Below, in pieces: positions 10,538-20,961 of a stretch of 64,000 nucleotides of DNA (positions are counted from its first letter, which is position 1; each line of letters opens with the position of its first letter). The notes under the pieces are model-generated. The model saw only the letters and a list, made by a program, of their open reading frames with translations, was not told the DNA's origin and ran no database searches. The stretch is from Setoptus koraiensis (taxonomy: Eukaryota; Arthropoda). The position numbers and the translations under genes are program-made. Location of the stretch: the NCBI GenBank assembly GCA_048013815.1, contig CM106585.1, forward strand, positions 20,522,001 to 20,586,000, written 5' to 3'.

Positions 10538-11853
10538 TCAATTAATTTTGGATGTAGTTGGGGCAATGTTATTGGCGTTACCAGCAGTGACAGTTATAGG
10601 TCCAATAGCTGATTGAACTGCTGTTGAAACGGGTGGCTGTGCTTGTTTCTGTTTAAGCATTGTCCAGTCGAATATATAATCATACTGATAGCTTGATGTG
10701 CGGAACAGGATACGGAACAACTGGCGTAGGTACATATAATCGGGTGCTTCTTCGAATCTCAGACCTCGACAGTAATTCAGGTACATAGAAAATTCTGGTG
10801 GAAAACCTAGATATATAGAGGAAAGAATTAAAAAAGAGGGTTAGAGTTTAGCAATTAAGAGTATGACAGTTGGTCAGCATTCTTACAGGTAGCATTGGGC
10901 TCAGAAAGTGGACAGTATTGAGAATTCTTAGATCAAACATATCGCATTGGGTCAATCTGAGAAATGATGCGATCATAATTGCGCTGCTAATCGATAATAA
11001 CTGTCGCCTTGTATAGCTGGAAATTATACTGATGTCGCAAAGGTAACATAGATAATGTAGCTAGACGATAGTTATTGTTGTTGCTGCTGTTGTCGTTGTT
11101 GAACTTACCTCTACAGAGTACGTCAATTGGCGTAGACATTTTCTTTTCAGATATCTTTTCATATTTTTGTTTTTTCGTAGCTGCTTTAAGACCTTGCCAG
11201 GGCAACGATCCTCTATTAAAATACATTAGAACATAACCTAAACTTTCCATATCATCTCGACGACTTTGTTCAATACCAAGATGGGCGTTGATGGAAGCGT
11301 AACGAGCTGTTCCAGTAAGATTTTTGTCTTCCCGGTAATGAATATGTTGTCTACTGCGCGAATCCCTGTATTTCTTGGCTAAACCAAAATCAATAAGGAA
11401 CAACTTATTGCAATGTCGTCCGATACCCATGAGGAAATTGTCTGGTTTAATGTCTCGATGAATAAAATGTTTACTGTGAACGTATTCTATGCGGCCAATC
11501 ATTTGATCAGCTAACATTAATACAGTTTTGGTTGAAAATTTACGGGAGCAAAAATTGAACAAATCCTCCAATGATGGTCCTAATAAATCCATAACTAAAA
11601 CATTAAAGTCCTTTTCCGTTCCGAACCATCTAACATGAGGAATGCCAATACCGCCTGACAGAAGCTTGTATAGCTTTGATTCATAAAGTAGTTGTGGGTG
11701 TCTGGCTTTGATTGATTCCATTTTAACTGCTACTTCCTCACCACTGGTCATGTTCATGCCTAAATATATGTCACCGAAGGAGCCTGATCCAATCTTTCGC
11801 ATCAGGCGATATTTTGAACCAACAATAAACTCGGGACGCATAGCCAGTGCCAT
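10538..11853 (-). CDS. CkIalpha: Casein kinase 1 alpha
   Basis: Constitutively active Ser/Thr kinase acting in Wnt/beta-catenin and Hedgehog signalling and in the circadian clock. Two exons: 11109-11853 and 10538-10806, joined by a 302-base intron (GTAAGT donor; TCTAG acceptor) at phase 1. The spliced CDS is 1,014 bases, 337 residues, the standard CK1 alpha length. Seen in order: glycine loop [11 protein letters not shown], catalytic Lys in [18 protein letters not shown] catalytic loop, DFG as [10 protein letters not shown], the CK1-specific [21 protein letters not shown], and FDWTMLKQK near the end of the kinase domain. The C-terminal tail is short and polar. The intron begins with a TTG/GTT-rich stretch that reads through as Asn-rich if unspliced. 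Confidence 0.96.
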
Positions 11854-11957
11854 CTTTAAAGAGTAATAATATTGATGGCGTTACAATAGATATATTTAAT
11901 AGATGATATTTTTGGTGTGTGTGTGTGTGTATTCAGGTCTATATAAAATTGATTCTC

Positions 11958-11988
<31 letters not shown>

Positions 11989-12159
11989 TATAATAATAAT
12001 AATAATAGTAATCTACCCCTCTTGATTAATAATGATAATGATATAATAATAACTACAAAATGATAGTTACTCCTCAAGAAGATAGAATTGTGTAGAGTAG
12101 TGTATTGTATTAACACACATATGAATTTATTCCCCAACTCTGAATAGCTGGCTGGTCTG

Positions 12160-12222
<63 letters not shown>

Positions 12223-12770
12223 GTCGTTTCTGCTCTGTGCTTGTGTGTGTTTGTGTGTGTTTATGTGGGAATTTTAGGTGAGGGGTGTAACAATCAAATC
12301 TATAAAGCACACTTCGCCCAAACAGTGCATTTTCTGTGCTGAAAATGCTCACGGGAAGCCCTGTCAGAATGATCAGTACAAGTTGCTGGTTTGATCTAAC
12401 CATCAACTCAATTTTGCTATCCGTGATTCGCAAAATGCACACACACAATACACACAAGCACATCGTGTGCACGAACAAACAAAATCAATCTTCGCAGATA
12501 CAGCGAAGATTGGTTTTGTACTGCGCACTCGTCACACAACTCTCTTGTTGTGCACAGCTTTTTTGTGATTCACTCACAGTGCATTATAGCCAATTTAACT
12601 GTTGGGTGCAACCATCAATTGGTCCATTTCCTACAGATAATGCCTCGTTGCCTTCCACAATGTTTTTTCAAAATGCATTGTTGAGACCACGCAAGCACAG
12701 AGTGTGCTCAAGCACACAATGAGCGGCATGTGTTCTGTTCTATGCGTACTGTATACTATCTACACTTTAT
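11854..12770. other. Repeat-rich upstream region of CK1 alpha
   Basis: Contains a (GT)n run near 11915, an (AAT)n tract at about 11963-12008 and a (GTC)n tract at about 12158-12230. Nothing protein-coding is supported; the Arg-rich frame over the GTC repeat is a translation of the microsatellite. Confidence 0.6.
12158..12230. repeat. (GTC)n trinucleotide microsatellite
   Basis: About 20 almost perfect GTC/CGT units with a few T interruptions at the distal end. It lies about 300 bases upstream of the CK1 alpha start on that gene's 5' side. Confidence 0.9.
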
Positions 12771-13700
12771 GTGAGGTATTTCCAAACCTCTTACATCTCG
12801 TTCGTAAAAAACCGACAGGGCAGCGCCACTCAGCTTTCTATAAGCAGTATGGCAGTCGACCACAGCGATTAGTTATCTGCAGGATTGCGAGCTGGCAAAC
12901 AGGCAAGACCCTCCTGGCGCCGAGAGGCGCGTAAGCGCTGAATCAATCAAAAAAAGAAAATACTTAATGAACAGTCTGTACCTCCCGCTGCACATTTGTT
13001 GAACGATGCTGGCGTCTCTGGCGGATTTCTCTTGAACCAGGTGCAGGGGTATTGGAAATACCGCACACATTATGCGGTATGTTACGTATATGGGGGCGTG
13101 CGAAGCGAGCGTGCACCGGCCCACAGTATGATGGTTGACTGACAGCTGGAAGTGCTGCATTCGTATTCGGAGGAAGTGTGAGGTATGCTGGTCTAAACTC
13201 TACTTTCACACTGCGTTGGGTTTTAGTTAGGATTTTAGTCTTCAAGAAAGGACACCTCTACCCGGTCACACCCACCCTTACCCCGAAACTTCCAGCCCAA
13301 ACGGGACCGCACTGGTTGCTGCGCACTCTTGGTGCACGCTCTGTGCCAACGTGCAGCACATGGTGTTTTATAGAATTACAACTTGGTCATCACACCCGAT
13401 AATATAGGCCCTATATTGACTGTATGCCATAGAGTCTATGGTGATACAACCAGCATTACAACTTGAATTGGTTATTGTACTGTGTGTGGATTTCCCAAAA
13501 AACTTAGACCAGGTTCGCAAAAAAAAGGCTAGAGGCGCTGCGATCGCCCATGGAGTGTGCAACCGAGCGCGGACTGTTTCATATTTTCCTTTTTTTGATC
13601 GCTTGCTTTAGTGTGGCTACACTGATCATGGAAAGCTGAAAAGCGCCGCCCTGTCGGCTTTTTTTGAAGCCACTGTAAGCTCTTCGGAAAATCCGCACAC
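12771..13700. repeat. Inverted repeat pair A (candidate transposon ends)
   Basis: 12771-12853 and 13613-13700 are imperfect inverted copies of each other. Shared core: CCGACAGGG(C)GGCGC followed by a TCAGCTTTC block, preceded by an A/T run and a TTTCC block. The span of about 930 bases has no open frame for a transposase, so this would be a non-autonomous element or part of a larger composite. Identity judged by eye; no target-site duplication was found. Confidence 0.5.
12942..13040 (+). repeat. Dispersed repeat module B, copy 1
   Basis: About 100 bases from ATCAAAAAAAGAAA through GATGCTGGCGTC to TTTCTCTTGAACCAG. The same module occurs in inverse orientation at 14419-14520, and a partial copy (CCTTTTTTTGATCGC) at about 13571-13612. 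This shows that the region is built from related repeat units. Confidence 0.6.
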
Positions 13701-13880
13701 AGTATTTACAATGGCTTACAGAGTGCTTAGTCCACTAATGAACAATAGATGGTACTCAGGCACAGATCGTACGTTCGCGCACATTTCACCGAACACTGTA
13801 ATATTTTTGGCCTACTCATAACACACATTATACTGTACACGCAATTTTCCAGGATGGTCTGTGCCAATGTGCAGCACAGT
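13337..13880. repeat. Direct repeat pair within the composite repeat region
   Basis: TCTGTGCCAACGTGCAGCAC at about 13338 recurs as TCTGTGCCAATGTGCAGCAC at about 13858. Together with pairs A and B it supports one repeat family with several rearranged copies. Confidence 0.5.
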
Positions 13881-14418
13881 GTGCATTTAGTGAACACATT
13901 TGCTCGAATCACCCTATACATGGACTATACACTGGATATAGGCCGAGTAGAACATTTCTCTGCATTATGCTTTTTGCTTTGTGAACACCCCATGTAGCAG
14001 TAACCTGAGTGTGTGCATGTTCTCGTGAATTGCTGGCCAAAAGGTACAAAAACTCGGATAGTGCGTCTCTCTTCTGATATCCACACTGCACTAAACGAAC
14101 AACAACTGTCTGTCTCAACTGTGTGCCTATTTGGCTGTGTCCGACTGTGTAGTGTGTGCGTCCGTGCGTCAGTCTGTTGTTGGTGTGTTTGTGTGAAAAA
14201 GTTGTTTATGCGATGCCTGAAATGCCTGATTTTGCAGGGCGACTGGATTAGGTGCATTCCGTGCGCAGAAAATTTGAATTTGCCAAAGGAATCTCCGACT
14301 CCAGCTGAATTTCTGCATCTGCACATACGGGGAAAGGCAGTCATTTTAGTGGCCCCGCTATTTATTTGCTAAGGCCATAATGCAGCGTGAGTTTTTTGTT
14401 TCAATTTTCATATGCGTC

Positions 14419-14520
14419 TCGTTCAAGAGAAACGCCACCAGGGACGCTGGCGTCGTTGGAAAAATGTTCAGCAAGACTGACACTGTTACATGTAGAACGT
14501 TTCTTTTTTTGATTGCTCCA
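14419..14520 (-). repeat. Dispersed repeat module B, inverted copy 2
   Basis: Reverse complement reads ATCAAAAAAAGAAA ... GACGCCAGCGTC ... TTTCTCTTGAACGAG, matching the copy at 12942-13040 along its length with scattered differences. Divergence between the copies implies old insertion or duplication. Confidence 0.6.
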
Positions 14521-16098
14521 TTTTAGTGCTAGATCGAGCGATGCTCGCTTGTAGTTGTTGAGCTGAGTTGTTAGTGCGAGTGGCGCCGCGTTGTCGTCTT
14601 TTATTGAACGAAACGTATGAGGGTTGTAAATTGCGCACGCTGCACACGTCCCTTTCTCTGTTTTCCTTGCCGAGACCCTGTCATCGATTGCCCTGAATCT
14701 GAAATCCAACAGCGGCGCCATCTAATGCCACGATTGGTCACAACAAGATACAGACTGCTGTTGTTGGGGGGCAGTGCGGTCGTCGACCAAACGATGTAAA
14801 TAGTTTATATAGTTTACAGTTGTTGACCCTACACACTGTAATGAGGGGCATCATTGAGTATTGATGACCATTCGACACACAACGGTACACCGTTGCCCGC
14901 TGAACAAGGGCTGGCCACCAGGTGGCCGACTCTCAAAGGTGCAATTGTTGTTGCGACCCGACTCAGGCCAACTCAAGCTGGCCAACTCATTGTGATGCAA
15001 GCCCTTTTGTACAGCTGGCTTTTTAGCCATGAAAATGCATTGTTAAACAGTGTGCACACTGTCTGTTTTATACTCGACTGAGGACAATCTGATCGAGTTA
15101 GCCCATTCACAACATTGTCAGTCCAAAAACTGGCCGCAGACAGCTATCGCCTATATTTTTTGTGCCCACAAATGCCTCAGCACTGTTGAGTCAACAGTCA
15201 CTGTTCAACAGTGTGTGTTTGTGTGCGTGTGACTCAGACAGTGTCATTGTGTGCACACGGTGAGAGGGGACTGCAGTGTTCGCGGTCTTTAAATAAAGAA
15301 TAGGCAACCCTTTGCAACCTGCCAGACCCTAACCATGACAACAGTGCAGTGCTTTTCCCCAATTAGGTCATACAGGGCGCCACTTTTTAAATCTAAAAAT
15401 TTTTCACAGTCACCACTGACAAAAAGTATCCATTGCTTCAAGAGGCCCCAGCACAATCTAGAACAGTAGTGGGCCTATCTGGGTGGTATCCAGGTTGAAT
15501 TTATAGTGAATTTCAACACAATTTCAACACAATTTGTGATTGTCATTTGTGCTAGAGAGTTCACTCGCGAGAATGAAAACATCATAGGCCTTTCTGACAT
15601 ATAGCCAGTATGATGGCACGAGAAAGTAACAAGTTAGAAGTGCATTTGAGAGCAACAGTTTACATTGACTTGAGTAATCTCGAGTCATTCGCAGCACGAA
15701 ATGGTGAATAGGAATCCGACAATCATCTTGATGCAAAAAAATATCTCTCATCGGCGCTCAATCTGAACACGGGGAGAACTTCAGTGATACAAGTTACCTC
15801 ACTCACGGGATAACATACCGGTAGTAAGAAAACTTTTGCTCCCACGATCACAAAACCCTAGTTCCATTTGCGCGACAGACAATAGAAGAAATAAATCGTC
15901 TGCGCTCATCAATCAAACAGACGGTACGGTTTCTCCCAATTCTTTATGCTAATTTTTTAATGTAGTAAAAAAGTTACCACACAAGCACGAGATAGATGGA
16001 CGGACATGGTTGCTTCACATTCGAACATCTTAGCAGATACATATGAATGTACTATGAGATATTTCGCTGGAGAGTGAGGTGTTTATACTCTTGTTTCA
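14521..16098. other. No gene recognised
   Basis: Mixed-composition sequence continuing from the composite repeat block. No exon, RNA gene or clear repeat boundary could be supported between here and the end of the amino acid transporter gene. Confidence 0.5.
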
Positions 16099-18660
16099 TC
16101 AGGTGGTAATGTCAGCTAGATTGTAGTCCGTTATATTTTGATCAAGTTGCAGATGATTGTTAGTTTTTGAATTGAGGTTTTCCATTGCTGTATCATCAAG
16201 GTTTAATTGACGAAGACGCTCGTCGCTATTTCGTATTCCGTATGTAAAGTATGTCACAAAACCTATGCAGATTGATTTAACATTCATTAAATAAATAGAT
16301 TACACATACGACTCAACCATTGTCTATAAGAAAAAGATAATTCTCAATTCTTTACTCACCCAGGGCTAGCCAGACGCCGAATCTTATCCATGTTCCGATA
16401 CTTAATGAGAACATTAGGTAGAAGTTTATTGCACAACTCAATAAAGGTACATAGGGTATGAAGGGTACCTAAACATAGTTTAATATAATAATGAAAGTAG
16501 CAAGAAAGTTTGTTGTGGTTTCAATCTTTTTGGTAATGAATTGCCGAAAAAGATATTCATTTGATTTTATAAAGTTAGTTACTATACCTTAAATGACAGG
16601 TCTTGATTCGATTGAGGTTGTCTACTCAAACCTATCACCATCAAGATTATTGTGATGATACACAGAGCGAAAACTGTGAGATGAATTGTTTCGTAACTAA
16701 GCAATTCTCTTTGATAAATTATGATATAAAAGTCTGTCAATAGTAGCAGCAATACTATATATTTTTCAAATGAAAAAATTGGATGAATAATTAGAGAATT
16801 ATTGTGTCGTCAGCTGAGTTTTTATACGTATGAGAATGGATTTCTTACCCAGAGACCAAATGAGTTGACAGCTAATTTTTGTTGTCGCAACTGTTGATTG
16901 AATGCGATTGTTGACATTGAATATGCTGAGAAAAGTATCTGGGAGAAATGATGACTTTAAGCTTGCCTCAACTTCCTCCCTACTGGCCGTTATATTGCTT
17001 CCGGTAATGTCGGTCATGGTAAAATGATTGTTTACTATAACACTATCTTCTTCCATATTCTCCTCGTGATGATATCTTAAAATCAATACTGATATCGCAA
17101 CAAGACTATAGGCTAACAAAGTCCCAATGGACATCATATCTGCTAGTTCAGTTAGATCGAACAGAGTAGCCATTATGGAGGCAAAAACACCGCTAATTAG
17201 AGTGGCAAATAAAGGGGTTCTAGTGTACGAGTTGATATTTGAGAATGATCTAAATATAAGCCCATCACTTGACATGGCATACAACACTCTAGGTAGAGGA
17301 TATAATGCACCCAATAGACTTGTCGATAGCCCCGCCAATGATCCGATATTTATAATATATCTCGATGTAGGGGAACCAGCCTTATCGAATATATATGGTA
17401 AGGGGGCTGGTTTGTTTTGATCCCAGTAAGGCCTGTATTTGCAAATTAGAGAGATAGATTAATAAATTGTGTGGAAATTGGGTCTAGTTATTAGTTTTTT
17501 CTACCATGGATGTATACCAACCAGATGAGAGTTTGTACAGTGGATATGCCCAGATATGCAAACAGAACGACCAAAAGTGACATAACTATACTAGCAGGTA
17601 TTGCCTTTTTTGAGTTTCGAACCTCCTCTCCAGTGGTTGCAATCACATCAAAGCCTATAAACCCGTAGAAACAAGTGGCAGCTCCCGCCAACACACCAGT
17701 AATACCAAAAGGGAAAAAACCTCCACTGCCCATAATTTCTTTGGGATTTGTCTTCCATGTTTCACTGGCATTTACTGAGTAAACCTCTGTAATGTTTTCG
17801 TATTGAGATGGTGTCAGTTGCCAATTACTCACATCCGCATAGAATATTCCCACACTGATCACGTAGAAGACGACGAGCATATTTATACTGGTAAATATAG
17901 TGTTGAATCTCGTAGAATCCTTCACACCAATTGAGGTTAGAAAGGTTATCAAAAGTGTGATGAGGGCTGCAACAAGATCTGGATATTTTGATGTGCCTGG
18001 TATCTGGAATGGCAACCATTCATTGTAAGTTTGTGATATCCTTCCATCGAATAAGGCATCTAAATATCCAGAGTAACCTCTGTTTCGAGAATCGTTGGAT
18101 TGAGTTCCATCTATTAATAACGCTACTATTTATCAAGATCCCAGCTTTGAGATATGTCTGACAACACTAGTATTTACCTTGCACCACTAGCCGTTCCAAT
18201 CAGGTATTCTACTATAAGGTTCCAACCTATTAAAAATGCCATAAATTCGCCTATCGAAACGTAACTGTAGATATATGCAGATCCTGCTGCGGGCACTCTA
18301 GCACCAAATTCGGCATAACAAAATCCAGCCAATATCGATGCAAATGCAGCTATGATAAATGATAGAATGACTGCTGGGCCTGCCTTGATTGAGGCCACTT
18401 GACCGGCTAAAACGTAAATACCTAAGCCGAGGGTACTTCCGATCCCTGTAAATATGCAGATGATTGTGAAAAGAGTTTTTCAGTATGTTACTATCAAGTT
18501 GATATTTCGTATTTTGTTCACAGAGAAATAAATACCCACCTAGGGCTGTCAAGTCAAAGGTGGTCAGGCATCGGTCCAGTTTAGTATCCGATCCAGTGGC
18601 CCTCATCATGGGTTTGCGCCGTTGCATGGCTCGAGACACACTTTTGATATAACTCGTCAT
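16099..18660 (-). CDS. Cationic amino acid transporter (CAT, SLC7 family), seven exons
   Basis: Plasma-membrane transporter of Arg, Lys and ornithine type in the APC superfamily; the insect relative slimfast feeds TOR signalling. Exons on the minus strand: 18540-18660, 18178-18445, 17522-18079, 16849-17432, 16588-16754, 16360-16468 and 16099-16262. Introns are 89-119 bases; all junctions are GT-AG and all phases close, giving 656 residues, the normal length. Signatures: [19 protein letters not shown] (helix 1), [87 protein letters not shown], and a C-terminal block [20 protein letters not shown] of the CAT-specific C-terminal helices. The acceptor of exon 3 was chosen at 18079 because it alone restores frame. 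The cytoplasmic tail (residues 600-656) is short and Asn-rich. Confidence 0.94.
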
Positions 18661-19476
18661 TTTCGTTAATTTTAACTATAAAGAAAAATACTATAATTGT
18701 TATTCCTAGTACTAATGCCAAAGTACTATGATCTTTTGTTGATTTATTTATTGTTACAATCGGCTTCTTCAATGTATGAGATATATGGACGTATATGGGT
18801 ACCGTTGAATATAGAACATCTCCCTGCTCTCAATTTATGGATTGACAATCATGACTCGATAATTAGTGTTAGTGCAAATAGATTTCTATGGTAACACTAG
18901 AGGCTTTGTTGGATTAGCAGTGATGATGCTGTATTTATTAGTTATATGTAATTCATAATGAGCTAAAGATTCCTTACTCGATACTTAAGTTTGGATACTA
19001 TATCTCAGCTTAAATGTAAAAGAATCCAATTACTTCAACTATGTCTAATCTATATTTCTGACTGATATTAATTCTGAATTTATCTAGTGTTCGGGGCTCT
19101 AAATTATGATTGCGGCTTGATGGACAAAATTGATGCTTACGCGACTGTTATTGGACTGTTCTCAAATTAGTTGTATATAATTACAGCAGAAATGGAAATA
19201 TAAATATAAGTAATAGTGTTATGCTTTGATTGATAACAATAGACATTGGACACCAAGCTGTCTATTATGTGTCGATAAGACAGAGGCAAAAAGTAGATTT
19301 TTGATTGAACGCGCAACGACAAACAGAAAAAGTCGCTATGCGCAAGTCGCTAAAATGTCCGCTTTAGCTTTAGATTGGCCACGTGGTCTTTACAACTTAT
19401 TACTGCTCAACAATATTGAAGCCAAAAGCATTATATTATGCGATATGTTATGAACTAACAAATAACAAGTAATTTA
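18661..19476. other. Intergenic region, nothing recognised
   Basis: A+T-rich gap between the transporter's start and the desaturase's end, both on the minus strand. It presumably holds the transporter promoter; no motif is distinctive. Confidence 0.5.
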
Positions 19477-19478
19477 TT
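19473..19478 (-). terminator. Poly(A) signal AATAAA overlapping the desaturase stop codon
   Basis: On the minus strand the stop TAA (19479-19477) is followed directly by TAAA, so the AATAAA signal begins inside the stop codon. The 3' UTR would be only some 15-30 bases. Confidence 0.5.
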
Positions 19479-20961
19479 AATAATTTGAACACAGTAGATT
19501 TTTAGGAGAGTGTGGCCTTCTTACTCGGGCGAATGGCCCAACATTAGGGTCTGTTATATATTGCCATAGAACTTTGGTCCAAGAGGTATGATAGTTCAAA
19601 GTTAAGTAGAATTCCGGAGCAATCTTGCTCAACTCCGGTAATCTACTCCCAGGAATAGATGGAAAATCATGATGTTCAACGTGGTAACCAACATTGAATG
19701 TTAACCAATTCAGAGGTCCATAATAAGAGCAAGTCTCAGGTACCAGAAATTTTCCTTCACTGTCGACGGCAGTTTTCAAAACGTTGTAATCTAACATCTT
19801 TTGATTGTCTCCGGCATTGATTGCAGAGTTATCGTTTGCACTAGAGGTATTATCCAAGGCAATTTGTTCTGTCTTATGTCCTTGGCTTGATGGTAAGTCG
19901 GTTAGTGGAGCCGATGTTCTTTCTTTATGAATCCCATCAATCGACTGTTCCATTGTTGTTTTTGCTGGTGAATCTTTATTCATGAGTTTATCCGCTGATA
20001 CTTTTTTGAACAAGGCACTCTTTGTTGTTGATCTGTTCGCGGAATGACTAGCTGTATTAAACAGAATGGTATGCTCCGATATGAAATGACCCGCAACAGG
20101 ATGAAGACCCATGGATAATAAAGATCCTGTAATCATGTACAGGAGTATGTGGTAACCTAGCGTGGATACTATGAATGTATTGAATAGTATCTGAATGAAA
20201 ACATTCAAAATTTCAAAGTTTTCGAAAGGCTTTGGATTAACCAGGAGAGGCCGTAATGTGTAGAATAATGGTTGTAAGAAGCACCAAAGGGATTTCAAAG
20301 CCGCGTTCCTGAAGAATAGCACCTCAAACGACGAGGGAATATCAGTATCTAGGATATCGTCACCTTGATAACGATGGTGCTCCAGGTGATATTTTTTAAA
20401 GCTGACAGACATTGGAAAGCCTATAGGTAAATTAGCAAACATTCCAAATATTTTGTTGGCTGATGGGTGCGAAGTTCCGAAGGCCATACCATGAGCCGTT
20501 TCATGAATGGCCAACATGAGAGCATGATTGCACACGCCTCCAAATAAATAAGCTAATATAAGTAGAATCCAAAAGTTTGACACATTCCGAAGTAGATAAA
20601 ATGACAGAAATTGCATCAAGACTAGTCCGGTAACTTGCCTGAATATTGCAGATGGACAAACGGTATATGTTTGGTAGAGAGAAAATGAATATTAGTGTCA
20701 TGTGTATAAGATTAATGTTATATCTAATAACATCTAGTCAATAGTAACTAGATGACTAGTGCACATAGTGTATATGTATAGCGCGACAAACGAGACACAT
20801 GTGGAGAAGTTGTTGCTGTTGTCTTACCATTTGAACTTGGTATCTACTCCCATCAACTTTTTGACTTGCGGATACTTTTCCAATATCAATTTGCGCCTTG
20901 TTGCATGCGGCTCATCCGAGTAGGTCCATGTATAATCTTGGCGAGTCACTGTAGCTCCCAT
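19477..20961 (-). CDS. Sphingolipid delta(4)-desaturase (dihydroceramide desaturase, DES1)
   Basis: ER membrane di-iron enzyme that introduces the 4,5 double bond turning dihydroceramide into ceramide; called ifc in Drosophila and DEGS1 in human. Exon 1 is 20828-20961 (start ATG at 20961) and exon 2 is 19477-20638, joined at phase 2 across a 189-base intron. Total 431 residues. The N-terminus MGATVTRQDYTWTYSDEPHA matches the family and keeps Gly2 of the myristoylation signal. Three histidine boxes are intact: HETAH, HLEHHRY and HVEHHDFPSIPG. The protein is about 108 residues longer than human DEGS1 (323): a polar, low-complexity segment (bases about 19745-20060) is inserted between the EHTILF helix end and SYYGPLNWLTFNVGYH, just before the third histidine box. 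It has no good splice donor, so it is probably translated, but an unspliced intron is not excluded. Confidence 0.93.

Noticed and set aside
12110-12478. Minus-strand frame with a long poly-Arg run
   Set aside because: The Arg run is the translation of the (GTC)n microsatellite at 12158-12230; no family resemblance on either side.
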